The notes: a model not told the origin generated them from the sequence alone. A stretch of DNA of 64,000 nucleotides from Skermanella rosea (GCF_016806835.2 NZ_CP086111.1:4457471-4521470); one strand, 5' to 3'; shown: positions 1 through 9,917, counted from the first letter of the stretch. A program made the numbers and translations.

Positions 1-426
1 GCCCGTAATATCTTCTACGGCGGCTCCGCATTCTTCCTGGTCACCTTCGTGGCACTCACGATCCACAGTCACTATTACATACGGACGGTCAGCACCGACG
101 AGTCGACGCTGACCGAGGGTGTCGCGCGCGGCAAGCATGTCTGGGAAAGGAACGCCTGCATCAACTGCCACTCCATACTCGGCGAGGGTGCCTATTTCGC
201 GCCGGAGTTGGGCAACGTCTGGGTCCGTTACGGCGGCCGCGACGATCCGGAGGGTGCCCGCGCGGCCCTGGTCGCATGGATGCAGTCCCAGCCCAGCGGC
301 ATCGAGGGGCGCCGTCAGATGCCGCAGTTCAACCTGACCGACCAGGAACTGAACGATCTCGCGGATTTCCTGGAGTGGACCAGCCGGATCGATACCCAGG
401 GATGGCCGCCGAACGACGCAGGTTGA
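1..426 (+). CDS. norC: Nitric oxide reductase cytochrome c subunit NorC (5' end outside window)
   Basis: Small membrane-anchored monohaem cytochrome c subunit of the cNOR nitric oxide reductase; it passes electrons to NorB. The reading frame is open from base 1, so the start codon lies upstream of the window; 141 residues are visible. A hydrophobic anchor (visible residues about 5-22) is followed by a periplasmic domain with one haem motif, CINCH, and a GEGAYFAPEL segment typical of NorC. A C-terminal stretch with MPQFNLTDQE carries the probable Met ligand region. norB starts 65 bp downstream on the same strand, the usual norCB order. Truncation is only by the window edge. Confidence 0.95.
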   Translation, partial: ARNIFYGGSAFFLVTFVALTIHSHYYIRTVSTDESTLTEGVARGKHVWERNACINCHSILGEGAYFAPELGNVWVRYGGRDDPEGARAALVAWMQSQPSGIEGRRQMPQFNLTDQELNDLADFLEWTSRIDTQGWPPNDAG

Positions 427-490
427 CGGGGCCTGGACTGCCGATCGGACTTGCGATGATCACGACGGTGGCTGCAGGGGGAGCCAACGA

Positions 491-1840
491 ATGAAATACG
501 ATACCCAACGGATCGCCTACTGGTACTTCGTCTGCGCGATGACGCTGTTCGTCGTCCAGGTACTGGTCGGGGCGCTCGCGGCGACGGTCTACGCCGTGCC
601 GAACTTCCTGGCCGAGATCCTGCCTTTCAACATCCTGCGGATGATCCACACCAACGCGCTGATCGTGTGGCTCCTGCTGGGCTTCTTCGGCTCGGCCTAC
701 TATCTGGTTCCCGAAGAGACCGAGCGCGACATCGAGAGCCCCATGCTGGCCTATATCCAGCTGGCGATCCTGATGGTCGGCGCCCTGGGCGCGGTGATCG
801 GCTACACCTTCGGCATCCACGAGGGCCGCGAATTCCTCGAGCAACCGCTCTGGGTCAAGATCGGCATCGTCGTGGCGGCCCTGATCTTCCTCTACAACAT
901 TTCCATGACCGTCCTGAAAGGCCGCAGGACCGCGGTCTCCAACGTCCTGCTTCTGGGCTTGTGGGGAATCGCGGTCTTCTTCCTGTTCGCCTTCTACAAT
1001 CCCGTCAACCTGGGGGTCGACAAGCTGTACTGGTGGTACATCGTCCATCTCTGGGTCGAGGGGGTCTGGGAACTGGTCATGGCCTCGGTTCTCGCCTTCC
1101 TGGTCATCAAGATGACCGGCGTCGATCGCGAGGTGGTGGAGAAGTGGCTTTACGCCATCGTCGGCCTGGCGCTGTTCTCCGGCCTGCTCGGCACCGGCCA
1201 TCACTACTACTGGATCGGCGCTCCGGCCTACTGGCAGTGGATCGGATCGATCTTCTCGACGCTGGAAGTCGCCCCGTTCTTCGCCATGGTGCTGTTCGCC
1301 TTCACCATGGCCTGGAAAGGACGGCGCGACCACCCGAACAAGGCGGCCTTCCTGTGGACGCTGGGCACGCCCGTCTTCGCCTTCTTCGGCGCCGGCGTGT
1401 GGGGCTTCATGCACACCCTGTCCTTCGTCAACTACTACAGTCACGGCACCCAGGTCACCGCGGCACACGGCCACCTCGCCTTCTTCGGCGCCTACGTGAT
1501 GCTGAACCTCGCGATCATCAGCTACGCCATGCCGCATCTGCGGGGCTACGCGCCCTACAACCAGGTGCTCAACATGTGGAGCTTCTGGATCATGACCTCC
1601 GCCATGGCCTTCATGACCTTCGTGCTCACCTTCGGCGGCGTCGTGCAGATCCATCTCCAGCGCGTCATGGGGATGAACTACATGGAGGTCCAGGAACAGC
1701 TGGCGCTGTTCTACTGGATGCGCCTCGGGTCCGGAATCTTCGTCGTGATCTCGGTACTCATGTTCGTCTATGCGATGTTCGGCCCGGCCCGCGAGCAGGC
1801 ACCGGCCCGCATCCAGGCCTCCGTCGCCCCGGCCGAATGA
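491..1840 (+). CDS. norB: Nitric oxide reductase catalytic subunit NorB
   Basis: Catalytic haem b/b3-FeB subunit of nitric oxide reductase in the cytoplasmic membrane; it reduces two NO to N2O. The 449-residue length and about twelve hydrophobic helices fit the family. Candidate haem and FeB histidines lie in the segments [26 protein letters not shown] and [10 protein letters not shown], with the conserved glutamates of the second. A GGGGAGCC ribosome site precedes the ATG. The stop codon overlaps the norQ start (ATGA), so translation of the two is probably coupled. Confidence 0.97.
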   Translation: MKYDTQRIAYWYFVCAMTLFVVQVLVGALAATVYAVPNFLAEILPFNILRMIHTNALIVWLLLGFFGSAYYLVPEETERDIESPMLAYIQLAILMVGALGAVIGYTFGIHEGREFLEQPLWVKIGIVVAALIFLYNISMTVLKGRRTAVSNVLLLGLWGIAVFFLFAFYNPVNLGVDKLYWWYIVHLWVEGVWELVMASVLAFLVIKMTGVDREVVEKWLYAIVGLALFSGLLGTGHHYYWIGAPAYWQWIGSIFSTLEVAPFFAMVLFAFTMAWKGRRDHPNKAAFLWTLGTPVFAFFGAGVWGFMHTLSFVNYYSHGTQVTAAHGHLAFFGAYVMLNLAIISYAMPHLRGYAPYNQVLNMWSFWIMTSAMAFMTFVLTFGGVVQIHLQRVMGMNYMEVQEQLALFYWMRLGSGIFVVISVLMFVYAMFGPAREQAPARIQASVAPAE

Positions 1841-2661
1841 TGGCCGCGGCGATGGGCGACCCGATCGGGGGAACGGCGGCATCCGCCGCCGTTCCCTTCT
1901 ACGCGCCGACCGGCAACGAGGTGGCGCTGTTCGAGCATGCCTACCGGAACCGGCTGCCGCTGCTGCTCAAGGGGCCGACCGGGTGCGGCAAGACGCGGTT
2001 CGTGGCTCACATGGCGGCCCGGCTCGGGCGTCCGCTCAACACCGTCTCCTGCCATGACGACCTGACCGCCGCCGACCTGACCGGGCGTTACCTGCTGAAG
2101 GGCGGCGACACGGTCTGGGTCGACGGCCCGCTGACCCGCGCGGTGCGCGAGGGTGCCGTCTGCTACCTGGACGAGGTTGTCGAGGCGCGGAAGGACGTCA
2201 CCGTCGTGCTGCATCCGCTGACCGACGACCGCCGTCTGCTGCCACTGGAACGTACCGGCGAACTCCTGGAGGCCCCGCCCGAGTTCATGCTGATCGTCTC
2301 CTACAATCCGGGCTACCAGAACATCCTGAAGTCGCTGAAGCCCTCGACCCGCCAGCGCTTCGTCGCCATCGAGTTCGGTTTCCCGCCTCCCGAGGCCGAG
2401 ACCGCCATCGTCGCCCAGGAGAGCGGCTTGCCGCGGGGCCGGGTGGCGCCCCTGGTGCGCCTCGGCAACGCGTTGCGGGGTCTCAAGGGCCAGGATCTCG
2501 AGGAGGGAGTCTCGACCCGCCTGCTCGTCTACTGCGCGACGCTGATCCAATCCGGGATGAAGCCCGAAGAAGCCGTCCTGGCCGCCATGATCGAGCCGCT
2601 GACCGACGATCCGGAAGTCAAGAAGGCCCTGCTGAGGGTCGTCGAACTGACGCTGGGCTGA
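1837..2661 (+). CDS. norQ: AAA+ ATPase NorQ (CbbQ/NirQ/NorQ family)
   Basis: MoxR-type AAA+ ATPase that works with NorD to activate NorCB, probably by helping insert the non-haem iron. The open frame reaches far upstream inside norB, but family length (274 aa here) and the ATGA overlap with the norB stop place the start at 1837; ATG 1840 is the alternative. A Walker A motif GPTGCGKT lies at residues 46-53, a Walker B-like YLDEV at about 110, and a sensor-like SYNPGYQN follows. Gene order norC-norB-norQ-norD is standard. Confidence 0.95.
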   Translation: MMAAAMGDPIGGTAASAAVPFYAPTGNEVALFEHAYRNRLPLLLKGPTGCGKTRFVAHMAARLGRPLNTVSCHDDLTAADLTGRYLLKGGDTVWVDGPLTRAVREGAVCYLDEVVEARKDVTVVLHPLTDDRRLLPLERTGELLEAPPEFMLIVSYNPGYQNILKSLKPSTRQRFVAIEFGFPPPEAETAIVAQESGLPRGRVAPLVRLGNALRGLKGQDLEEGVSTRLLVYCATLIQSGMKPEEAVLAAMIEPLTDDPEVKKALLRVVELTLG

Positions 2662-2670
2662 GGGACGTGC

Positions 2671-4584
2671 ATGGCCTCGATCTGGGAGCCGGAGGAATTC
2701 GTCGGCGGCATCTGGCACCGCCTGGTGGGCAGCGCCTCCTCTTATCCCCATCACCCCCAGGCCGCCGTGCGCCTGGAAGAGATGCGCACCCGCCTCGGCG
2801 TGCTGTTCCGGGCCCTGGGCGGCCCCGGCGCCGTCCGGCTCGCCGGGGGTGCCGCCGAGACCTCCGGGCATCGCCTGGGGCTGGTCCAGAGGCTCGGTCT
2901 GGGCATCGAGAAGCTGGAAAGCGCCCGCTATGACGGCATCACCCTGCAGTTGCCGGACCGCATCGACGTCTTTCCCGACCGCACGGACAACGCGGCCCTC
3001 TACGAGTGGCTGGGTGCCTTCTTCGTGCATGCCGACGCCCCGCCGGTCCTTCCCGCCGACCCTCTCCAGGCCGACCTGGCCCACCTGCGTGCCGCCGCCC
3101 TGACGACGCGACGCGCCGTTGCGGAATGGCCGGGCCTGCGGTCGCTGCACGGGCGACTCTGCCGAGCGCTCCGTCATGCCAGACCCAGGCGGAGGCTGTC
3201 CGGACAGGAGGCCGCGGTCGAGGCGCTGGTCATGACGCTGATCGGGGGTGACGCCGATGCGGATCCCGACATGCTGGCCACGGTCGCCGACGCGACGGCC
3301 CCGCTGGATCGCTTCCGCGCGACGGCGGGCTACCGTCCCTTCCTGCCGGTACCGCTGTGGGGTGAAATGATCGACCTGCGGGCGGGAACGCCGCCGGCCG
3401 ATGGCGACGAGGATGGCGGCGCCGGCTCCGAGGGTGACGGCAAGCGCCGCAAGGCGTCGCGCCGGGAAACCGACCAGACCCGGCGGGACGACCCGCTGAT
3501 GCTGAACCGCTTCGAGAAGATCCTGGGCTTGGCGGAGATGGTGAACCTGAACCGCAAGACCGAGGAGGACGACGAGGAGGATGCCAGGAGGGCGGCCGAG
3601 GACCTGGACGAGATCGCGCTCGGGCAGCACGAGCGCAAGGTTTCGACCCGGCTCAAGCTCGACCTGGATCTGGCGCCCGGCGATGTGGAAGCCGAACCGA
3701 TCAGGGCCGAGACCACCTATCCCGAGTGGGACTGGAGGAAGCGGCGGCATCATCCCGACCATTGCCGCGTGATCGCCGGCCCGGCGGAGACGACGGGCGA
3801 CGAGTGGCGTCCCGACGAGGACGCGCTGCGCCGTATCCGCCTGGTGCGCCGCCAGTTCGAGGCGATGCGCCCGCGCCGGCAGGTGATGACCGGCCAACCC
3901 GATGGCGACGATCTGGATCTTTCGGCCCTTGTCCGCTCGGTCGCCGACCGGCGGGCCGGCGGCATCGGCTCGGAGCGGGTCTATACCGCCGTGCGCAACG
4001 TCGCCCGCGACCTCTCGGTCTGTGTCCTGGTGGACGTCTCCCTGTCCACCGACAGCTACGTCGAGGAACGCCGGGTCCTCGACGTCGAGAAAGAGGCGCT
4101 GCTGGCGCTGACGCACGGTCTTTCCGCCTGCGGTGACGAGCACGCGATCCTGACCTTCACGTCCCACCGGCGCCAGCGCGTCGATATCAGGACCGTCAAG
4201 GATTTCGAGGAACGCCTCGACCCGCGTGTGGTCCGCCGCATCCAGGCGCTGAAGCCCGGCAGCTACACCCGCATGGGGACCGCGATCCGCCACGCCACGG
4301 CATTGCTGGACAGGCGGCCGCACTCGCACCGGCTGCTGCTGGTCCTGACCGACGGCAAGCCGAACGACATCGACCACTACGAGGGCCGCTACGCCATCGA
4401 GGACACCCGCGTGGCCGTCCAGGAGGCACGGCGCGCCGGTCTCCGGCTGTTCGGCGTCACCGTGGATGCCCAGGGCCGTGATTACCTGCCCTACATCTTC
4501 GGGCCGGGATCCTACGCCATCTTCCCGCATGTCGCCCGTCTTCCCGCGGCGCTGCCCGCAATCTACCGCCAATTGACGGGGTGA
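2671..4584 (+). CDS. norD: Nitric oxide reductase activation protein NorD (VWA domain)
   Basis: Partner of NorQ in nitric oxide reductase maturation. The 637-residue protein has a long acidic, poorly conserved middle (EEDDEEDARRA near residue 300) and a C-terminal von Willebrand A domain from about residue 445. The MIDAS-like motif DVSLS begins at D455, and downstream TDGKPND fits the third MIDAS loop. It starts 9 bp after norQ, so the two are in one transcript. Length and domain layout match known NorD proteins; no lesion is visible. Confidence 0.95.
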   Translation: MASIWEPEEFVGGIWHRLVGSASSYPHHPQAAVRLEEMRTRLGVLFRALGGPGAVRLAGGAAETSGHRLGLVQRLGLGIEKLESARYDGITLQLPDRIDVFPDRTDNAALYEWLGAFFVHADAPPVLPADPLQADLAHLRAAALTTRRAVAEWPGLRSLHGRLCRALRHARPRRRLSGQEAAVEALVMTLIGGDADADPDMLATVADATAPLDRFRATAGYRPFLPVPLWGEMIDLRAGTPPADGDEDGGAGSEGDGKRRKASRRETDQTRRDDPLMLNRFEKILGLAEMVNLNRKTEEDDEEDARRAAEDLDEIALGQHERKVSTRLKLDLDLAPGDVEAEPIRAETTYPEWDWRKRRHHPDHCRVIAGPAETTGDEWRPDEDALRRIRLVRRQFEAMRPRRQVMTGQPDGDDLDLSALVRSVADRRAGGIGSERVYTAVRNVARDLSVCVLVDVSLSTDSYVEERRVLDVEKEALLALTHGLSACGDEHAILTFTSHRRQRVDIRTVKDFEERLDPRVVRRIQALKPGSYTRMGTAIRHATALLDRRPHSHRLLLVLTDGKPNDIDHYEGRYAIEDTRVAVQEARRAGLRLFGVTVDAQGRDYLPYIFGPGSYAIFPHVARLPAALPAIYRQLTG

Positions 4585-4604
4585 GAGCCCCCGGAGGAGT
4601 CATC

Positions 4605-5279
4605 ATGAACAAGACCGCCGCCCTGATCCTGATCGGTCTCGCCACGCTCTCCGGGCCGGCCTGGTCCCAGGCCAACATCAGGCCCGACCCCGACCCGCGG
4701 GTTCCGCCGCAGCAGGGCCAGTCACTCCCGCGCGAGGACGCCCTGTTCCTCAAGGAGGCGGCACTGGCCAGCCAAGGCCAGGCCGAGCTGGGGCGGCTCG
4801 CCGCGGAGAAGGCGCCGGACGACCAGCTCCGGTCCCTCGCCGGGCGGATCACGGAAACCCATGTGAGGCTGGCCGGCGACCTGAAGCGCCTGGCCGATGC
4901 CCGCGACCTGCCCCCCGCCGAACAGCTGCAGCCCGAGCGCACCGATGCCTTGGGTGCCGCAGGCGCCGTCAGCAATCCGGAGAACGCGCGCGAAGGCATG
5001 GCGCAGGAAGCCGTCCGGTCGCTGTCGGGTGTCGGCGGCGACGCATTCGGCAAGGCTTATGTCGAGGCCCAGCTGCGTCTCCATGACCGCCTCGTCGATC
5101 TGTACCAGACCCAGGCCTCGCACACGCCGGACCGCGAACTCGCCACCTTCGCGATCACCAGCCTGGTCGGGATCCAGAAGGACCGGGATGCGCTTCGGCA
5201 GGCGGCCGGCCGGTTCGGGATCGAGACCTCTCCCGGAGGCCAGGCGATCCAGTACGGCGATCCGACCAGGGCCCGCTGA
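4605..5279 (+). CDS. DUF4142 family exported protein
   Basis: Exported helical protein of the DUF4142 family (ferritin-like four-helix fold by family knowledge); its biochemical role is unknown. The chosen ATG has a GGAGGAG ribosome site at 4593-4599 and gives 224 residues. A signal peptide is followed by a cleavage-like AWSQA at about residue 20. The body has the DUF4142 pattern with EDALFLKEAALASQGQAELG and regularly spaced His/Glu residues. It lies 20 bp behind norD and may be co-transcribed. An upstream in-frame GTG at 4581 lacks a ribosome site. Confidence 0.8.
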   Translation: MNKTAALILIGLATLSGPAWSQANIRPDPDPRVPPQQGQSLPREDALFLKEAALASQGQAELGRLAAEKAPDDQLRSLAGRITETHVRLAGDLKRLADARDLPPAEQLQPERTDALGAAGAVSNPENAREGMAQEAVRSLSGVGGDAFGKAYVEAQLRLHDRLVDLYQTQASHTPDRELATFAITSLVGIQKDRDALRQAAGRFGIETSPGGQAIQYGDPTRAR

Positions 5280-5612
5280 GTTCTTGCCTGGAAACATCCC
5301 GTACGGCGGAGAGGAGGAACGGTAGTCGGGGCGGCAGTGACGCCGTCCGTTCATCCGGATCCCGCTGACCGACAGGGCGCTCGCGGACCGGATGATCGAG
5401 GCGGGATTGCCGGCCTCCACCTTCGTGGCGACGATCGGCGAGCTTGCGGCCGCGCTGCGCCGGACCGGGCGGGCGCTGTTCGTCATCGGGAAGATGGTCA
5501 GCCTCGCGAGGGCGGCGCAGCCCGCGGAAAAGGAAAGCGGCCTTGGTTTGAGCGCGATCGATCCAAGTTAATCGGGTCAGAGTATGCGTTTCGCATGGGG
5601 AAAGCAGGCGTC
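5280..5612. other. Intergenic stretch with a possible small ORF or gene remnant
   Basis: About 330 bp between the DUF4142 and CbiX-like genes. On the plus strand an open frame runs from a stop at 5338 to a TAA at 5569-5571. Its first ATG, at 5392, would give a 59-residue peptide with protein-like composition (RALADRMIEAGLPASTFVAT precedes and spans it). There is no ribosome site and I recognise no family, so it may be the tail of a lost gene. No convincing promoter or terminator was seen here. Confidence 0.3.
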
Positions 5613-6395
5613 ATGGAACAGCAACCCGGTATCCTGATCATCGGCCACGGATCGGAGCAGAGTCCCGGCCCTCTCGCCTCCGCCTGCGGCCACGCGGAAC
5701 GCCTGATGGGAAGCGGGCGTTTCGCGGAGGCCCGCGTCGCCTTCCTGATGGCGGGAGAGGATCCCCGCGACCAGCTGGAGGCGATGCGTGCGCGGACGAT
5801 CCACGTCGTTCCCCTGTTCATGTGCGACGGCTACTACACGCGCACCGTCATCCCGAAGACGCTGGGGCTCCAGGGACCCCGGACCTCTCGCGACGGCAGT
5901 CTCCTGATCTACGGGACGCCGATCGGCATGCATCCCGGCATGGCGGAGATCCTGAGGCTCAGAACCCTGGAAACCTGCAGTGCGGCCGGATGGACGCCAT
6001 CCCGTACGCGGCTGGTTGTGATCGGCCACGGCTCACCGAAGAGTCCGGCATCCGCCGAGGTCACCCATCGTCACGCGGGCGAGATCAGGCGCCGGTCGGA
6101 GTTCCTTGCGGTCGAGTGCGCCTTCATCGACGAGGCTCCGAAGGTCGAGGACTGGCTGCACGATCTTCCCGCCGAAGGGCCGCCCGTCGTGCTGGCCGGC
6201 TTCTTCGCGGCCGACGGGCTGCATTCCTCCCTCGACGTCCCCGGCTGGATCGAGGCATGGGAAGAGCGGACCGGAGCCCGGCCGGGAGAGCGGGTGCGCT
6301 ATACCGGAGCCGTGGGCGCCGACGAAAGGGTGACGGCGCTGATGGTCGAGGACATCGAAACCGGGTCGGTCAGGGCGAACGCCTGGGCCTCTTAA
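5613..6395 (+). CDS. CbiX/SirB-type chelatase family protein
   Basis: Two-lobed class II chelatase-like protein (260 aa), related to sirohydrochlorin cobalto/ferrochelatases. Each half begins with the family signature GHGS: IIGHGSEQSPG near residue 8 and VIGHGSPKSPAS near residue 140, followed by helices with FAEARVAFL and FLAVECAFI. Relatives often lie in denitrification clusters, so a role in siroheme or haem d1 supply is possible, but metal and substrate cannot be read here. ATG 5595 is an in-frame alternative start; neither has a strong ribosome site. The C-terminal lobe is normal length. Confidence 0.75.
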   Translation: MEQQPGILIIGHGSEQSPGPLASACGHAERLMGSGRFAEARVAFLMAGEDPRDQLEAMRARTIHVVPLFMCDGYYTRTVIPKTLGLQGPRTSRDGSLLIYGTPIGMHPGMAEILRLRTLETCSAAGWTPSRTRLVVIGHGSPKSPASAEVTHRHAGEIRRRSEFLAVECAFIDEAPKVEDWLHDLPAEGPPVVLAGFFAADGLHSSLDVPGWIEAWEERTGARPGERVRYTGAVGADERVTALMVEDIETGSVRANAWAS

Positions 6396-6443
6396 GGGCG
6401 GCATGCCGTGCGGGGGAATGGCCAGGCCGTTCGCCGGAAACAG

Positions 6444-7187
6444 TCATTGAAGCCGGCCGACCGGCTCGTCGATGCGCGGCCTCGGGCGTGATTTCAGATC
6501 CGATGCTTTCTCCGCGATGGCGGTGAGCGCTTGCAGCTGCCGGACGACGATCCGGCGGCGGCTGGCATCGACGATGCCCCGGGCCTCCCAGTCCTTGAGG
6601 ACCCGGCTGACCGTGAACATGGACGTGCCGGTCAGTTCGGCCACGTCCTGGCGCAGCAACGGGATCTCGATTTCGACATGGTGACCGACACGGCGCCCGG
6701 CGTTCCTCACCAGCCGCAGCACCGCGTGGGCGATGCGGCGCTCGACCGGCTGGTGGGCCATTTCCCGCAGCCGGTGCTGGGCCTCGTGATAGCGGTTGGC
6801 GATTATGTTGATGGCGTTCAGGGCGATGCACGGATACCTCATCATCAGCCCGGTCATGGTCTCGGCCGACCAGCGCAGGTCCATGCACTCGGTGATCGCG
6901 AACGCGTCGGCCGGGTGTCCGGCACCGAGAAAAAGTGCCGCGATGCCATACATCTCGCCCGGCCCGACGAAATGGATCAGCACCTGCTCGCCATCGGGTC
7001 CGGTCTGAACGATCTTGGTCCGCCCCGCTATCAGGAGATGGCAGGCCTTGGAGGGTGCGCCTTGGCTGAATATACGCGTTCTCTTAGGCACCCGCCGGAT
7101 CTGTCCTGCCTGGAAGATCGCGTCGAGCGCGGTCGGATCAATGCCGCGGAACAGGTCCGCGCCTTTGAGGACCGAGGAATCAACCAT
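6444..7187 (-). CDS. Crp/Fnr-family transcriptional regulator, Dnr/NnrR-like
   Basis: Transcription factor with an N-terminal cyclic-nucleotide-binding-type domain (about residues 15-130) and a C-terminal winged helix; recognition helix segment LTGTSMFTVSRVLKDWE. It lacks the N-terminal cysteine cluster of true FNR, so oxygen sensing through an iron-sulfur cluster is unlikely. Position between nor genes and ccoG suggests a NO- or low-oxygen-responsive Dnr/NnrR-type activator of this locus. An FNR-type box at 9904-9917 is a plausible target. The start at 7187 uses an AAAGGG ribosome site 9 bp away; ATG 7196 is the alternative. Confidence 0.85.
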   Translation of the reverse strand: MVDSSVLKGADLFRGIDPTALDAIFQAGQIRRVPKRTRIFSQGAPSKACHLLIAGRTKIVQTGPDGEQVLIHFVGPGEMYGIAALFLGAGHPADAFAITECMDLRWSAETMTGLMMRYPCIALNAINIIANRYHEAQHRLREMAHQPVERRIAHAVLRLVRNAGRRVGHHVEIEIPLLRQDVAELTGTSMFTVSRVLKDWEARGIVDASRRRIVVRQLQALTAIAEKASDLKSRPRPRIDEPVGRLQ

Positions 7188-7338
7188 TGCATTCATCCCT
7201 TTAGGAGGACAACGGGCCACCGTCCTTTTCACCGGGACCCGCCGCGTCGATTCTGGTTCAGGTCGATGCCGAAGCCGGCTCGACGCGGTCCGGGGCGTCG
7301 CTCAGGAATCCCCCGCCATCTGCCGGCCATGCCGCGGC

Positions 7339-8802
7339 TCACCGGATCGGCTCAGGCGCCAGGAAGACGCTGTCGTAGACCGCCCTCTCATCCGCGGCGC
7401 GCTCCACCAGGCCGAACCTGATGTCGGTGGAGGCGGCCTTCAATGAGTCACGCGGAGCCTTGACGGTGACGCGGAAGCTGGCGATGGAGTCGGGGCGGAC
7501 CTCGAGATCGACCGGTCCCGCCTGTTGGTCCCGGCCGACCACATGCACGACGGCCTCCGGAACCCCCGTGACGCTCAAGGCGTAGCTGTGGGCTTGGCGG
7601 GTCATGTTGCTGATCTTGACCGTGTAGCCGTTGCGGATCGCGCCGTCGGAAAGCTCGACATAGAGCGGTGCGCGGTCGCGCTGGACCGAGACGTCGAGCC
7701 GGGGCCGGAGGAGCAGCGTGCCCGTCATGATCGCCCCCACCACCAGCAGGATCAGCGCGTAGACGATCGTCCGCGGGCGGAAAGGCGTCCAGTGCACGGG
7801 CCTGCCCTGGGCGCGGGCCGCCGAGTTGGCGAGCGTGTCGTAGGAGATCAGCCCACGCGGACGCCCGACGGTGTCCATGATCGAGCCGCAGGCATCCACG
7901 CACAGGCCGCAATTGATGCAGTCGCCGTTGATGCCGTCGCGGATGTCGAGTCCCATGGGGCAGACCTGGACGCACTGGGCGCAATCGACGCAATCGCCAA
8001 GCCCCCTGGCCTCCCGTTCATCCCAGCTCTCGGACTTGCGTCTGGCTGCGCGCCGGTCGCCCCGCCATGCCTGGTAGGTCACCACCAGGCTGTGCTCGTC
8101 GAGCATGGCCGCCTGGATACGCGGCCAGGGACACATATAGGCGCACACCTGCTCGCGGGCCCAGCCGGCAAGCAGATACGTCGTCGCCGTGAACAGGCCG
8201 ACGAATGTCAGGACCGTGACCGACACGTCGAGCCTGAGCGCGTCGGACAGGAGCGTCGGCGCGTCCGTGAAGTACATGACCCAGGCCCCTCCGGTCACGA
8301 GGCTGATCAGAACCCAGGCGGTGTGCTTGGCGGTCCGGCGGGCCAGCTTGGCCAGGGTCCACGGCGCCCTGTCGAGACGGATCCGCTCGGCCCGGTCGCC
8401 CTCGATCCGGCGCTCGACCCAGATGAAGAGGTCGGTCCACACCGTCTGCGGGCAGGCATACCCACACCAGACACGACCTGCCAGCGAGGTCGCGAGGAAC
8501 AGCCCGATGGCGGCCATGATCAGCAATCCGGTCAGGTAATAGACTTCCTGCGGCCAGATCTCAATCATGAAGAAGTACAGCCGGCCCTGCCCGGCATCGA
8601 CCAGGATGGCTTGGTCCGGCGCCCCGGGGCCGCGATCCCATCGAAGCCACGGCGCCACGTAGTAGATGGCCAGGAGAAGCCACAGAAGCCGCCATTTGAG
8701 CCGCCGGTAGAAACCGGAAACGGACTTCGGGACTATCTTGACATGGCTCGCGTAGAGCTGGGGCTTGGATCCGGATTTCGGTGGCAGCGAGCCGTCCGGC
8801 AT
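7339..8802 (-). CDS. ccoG: Cytochrome c oxidase accessory protein CcoG (FixG)
   Basis: Membrane iron-sulfur protein needed for copper delivery during cbb3 oxidase maturation; known as FixG in rhizobia. The 487 residues include five hydrophobic helices and paired membrane cysteine motifs (CGYACPQTVW, CAYMCPWPRIQ). Two ferredoxin-type clusters at about residues 268-305 (CVDCAQCVQVCP and CINCGLCVDAC) precede a C-terminal immunoglobulin-like periplasmic domain. A ribosome site AAGGGGG precedes the ATG. No ccoNOP genes are in the window, so the oxidase it serves is elsewhere. Confidence 0.95.
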   Translation of the reverse strand: MPDGSLPPKSGSKPQLYASHVKIVPKSVSGFYRRLKWRLLWLLLAIYYVAPWLRWDRGPGAPDQAILVDAGQGRLYFFMIEIWPQEVYYLTGLLIMAAIGLFLATSLAGRVWCGYACPQTVWTDLFIWVERRIEGDRAERIRLDRAPWTLAKLARRTAKHTAWVLISLVTGGAWVMYFTDAPTLLSDALRLDVSVTVLTFVGLFTATTYLLAGWAREQVCAYMCPWPRIQAAMLDEHSLVVTYQAWRGDRRAARRKSESWDEREARGLGDCVDCAQCVQVCPMGLDIRDGINGDCINCGLCVDACGSIMDTVGRPRGLISYDTLANSAARAQGRPVHWTPFRPRTIVYALILLVVGAIMTGTLLLRPRLDVSVQRDRAPLYVELSDGAIRNGYTVKISNMTRQAHSYALSVTGVPEAVVHVVGRDQQAGPVDLEVRPDSIASFRVTVKAPRDSLKAASTDIRFGLVERAADERAVYDSVFLAPEPIR

Positions 8803-8803
8803 C

Positions 8804-8971
8804 TCACCGGCCCCCTTCGGCGGATTCGGGGCTGCTTTCGCAAGCGAAGCTCGACCCGAGGAAGGCGCCGATCCGCCGGGCGCCGCGGCGGGCCTCGGGC
8901 TCGCGACCGGACCGTCCCTCGGCGTCCTTCACCCGGTATCTGATCGACTTCGTACGGACGCGCGTGTCCAT
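8804..8971 (-). CDS. Small hypothetical protein upstream of ccoG
   Basis: A 55-residue, strongly basic reading frame with no family I recognise. Support is positional: a ribosome-site-like GAAGGAAG lies 6-9 bp before its ATG, and its TGA is one base before the ccoG ATG, as in a translation-coupled pair. The composition is Arg/Gly/Ser-rich, which is also what random GC-rich frames look like, so this could be spurious. Confidence 0.35.
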   Translation of the reverse strand: MDTRVRTKSIRYRVKDAEGRSGREPEARRGARRIGAFLGSSFACESSPESAEGGR

Positions 8972-9070
8972 GGCGTCACTTCCTTCAGGCAAGACAAGGT
9001 ATTTCCCATGGGCCGGGGCGGGCCGCCGCCGGGAGGTCCGAATGTTCCGGGTCCCGGCCGTCACCCCCGG

Positions 9071-9823
9071 TCAGCCGACCGTGTAGCCGCCGTCGATCAC
9101 GATCTCCTGGCCGTAGATGTTGCGGGCGGCGTCGGAAGCCAGGAAGACCGCCATCTCGGCGATATCTTCGGGTTTGCCGAACTGGCCGGGCATCAGCCTG
9201 GCGTTGATTTGTCCGGCCACCGCCTGCAGCGTCTCCGGCTGCAGGCCGACCTTGCCCCATAGCGGCGTGGCGATCGGCCCGGGCGCGATCGCGTTGACGC
9301 GGATACCCTGCGGCCCCAGTTCGGCCGCCAGGGTCTGGGTGACCGATTTCAAGGCCGCCTTGCTGGCGCTGTAGATGGCAAGACCTGGAAAGCCGACCTG
9401 GGTCAGGAAGCTGGTGTTGAACAGGATCGAACCGCCCCTGTTGATATGCGGCAGGAAGAGCCGGACGGTCTGCACGGCCCCCACGAAGTTGACACTGAAC
9501 TGCTTGTCGATCTCCTCCTCGGTGCTGTCCGCGAAGGACACCACCTTGGCCATGCCGGCGTTCGGGACGACGATATCGACCTTGCCGAACCGCTCGCAGG
9601 TATCGTGCACAAGCCTGTGCAGGTCGGCTGCTTTCGTGACGTCACCGGCGACGGCGAGTACGGCATCCGGGGCGGACCTGCGGATCGCCTCCAACCCTTC
9701 CCGGTCCCGGGCAAAGACAGCCAGGCGCGCGCCAGCATCCAGGTAACGCTCGGAAACCGCCCGGCCGATCCCGGAACTGGCGCCGGTGATGACGGCTACT
9801 TTCCCTTCGAGTACCTTCGGCAT
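9071..9823 (-). CDS. Short-chain dehydrogenase/reductase (SDR)
   Basis: Classical SDR oxidoreductase of 250 residues. The cofactor motif TGASSGIG lies at about residues 13-20, NAG near 90, and the catalytic segment YSASK near 157. A QEIVIDGG-type C terminus is as in the FabG/3-oxoacyl reductase branch; the substrate is not predictable. The start at 9823 is chosen for a CAGGAG site 7 bp upstream, dropping seven residues from the longest frame. The divergent FNR-type box at 9904-9917 lies 81 bp upstream, so the gene may share control with norEF. Confidence 0.88.
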   Translation of the reverse strand: MPKVLEGKVAVITGASSGIGRAVSERYLDAGARLAVFARDREGLEAIRRSAPDAVLAVAGDVTKAADLHRLVHDTCERFGKVDIVVPNAGMAKVVSFADSTEEEIDKQFSVNFVGAVQTVRLFLPHINRGGSILFNTSFLTQVGFPGLAIYSASKAALKSVTQTLAAELGPQGIRVNAIAPGPIATPLWGKVGLQPETLQAVAGQINARLMPGQFGKPEDIAEMAVFLASDAARNIYGQEIVIDGGYTVG

Positions 9824-9903
9824 ATCCAGGCTCCTGTCCTTCATGAAAAGTTTTGTCGGCGAGCTTCCGAGGCCTGTTGATAGCAGATACTGGCGCCCAC
9901 GAA

Positions 9904-9917
9904 TTGACCACGGTCAA
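9904..9917. promoter_or_regulatory. FNR/Dnr-type box
   Basis: TTGAC-CACG-GTCAA is a perfect match to the symmetric TTGAY-N4-RTCAA consensus of Fnr/FixK/Dnr regulators. A TACAGT hexamer at 9938-9943 sits where the -10 element of a class II (-41.5) activated promoter would fall on the plus strand. This makes the DUF6522-norE-norF transcript the likely target; the divergent SDR gene is the other option. Confidence 0.7.

Noticed and set aside
329-1882. 517-codon minus-strand frame over norB
   Set aside because: Antisense to a certain gene; composition (His, Asp, Glu, Gly-rich) is that of a reversed GC-rich coding sequence.
1768-4572. 934-codon minus-strand frame over norQ and norD
   Set aside because: Antisense to two genes with clear domains; no domain of its own.
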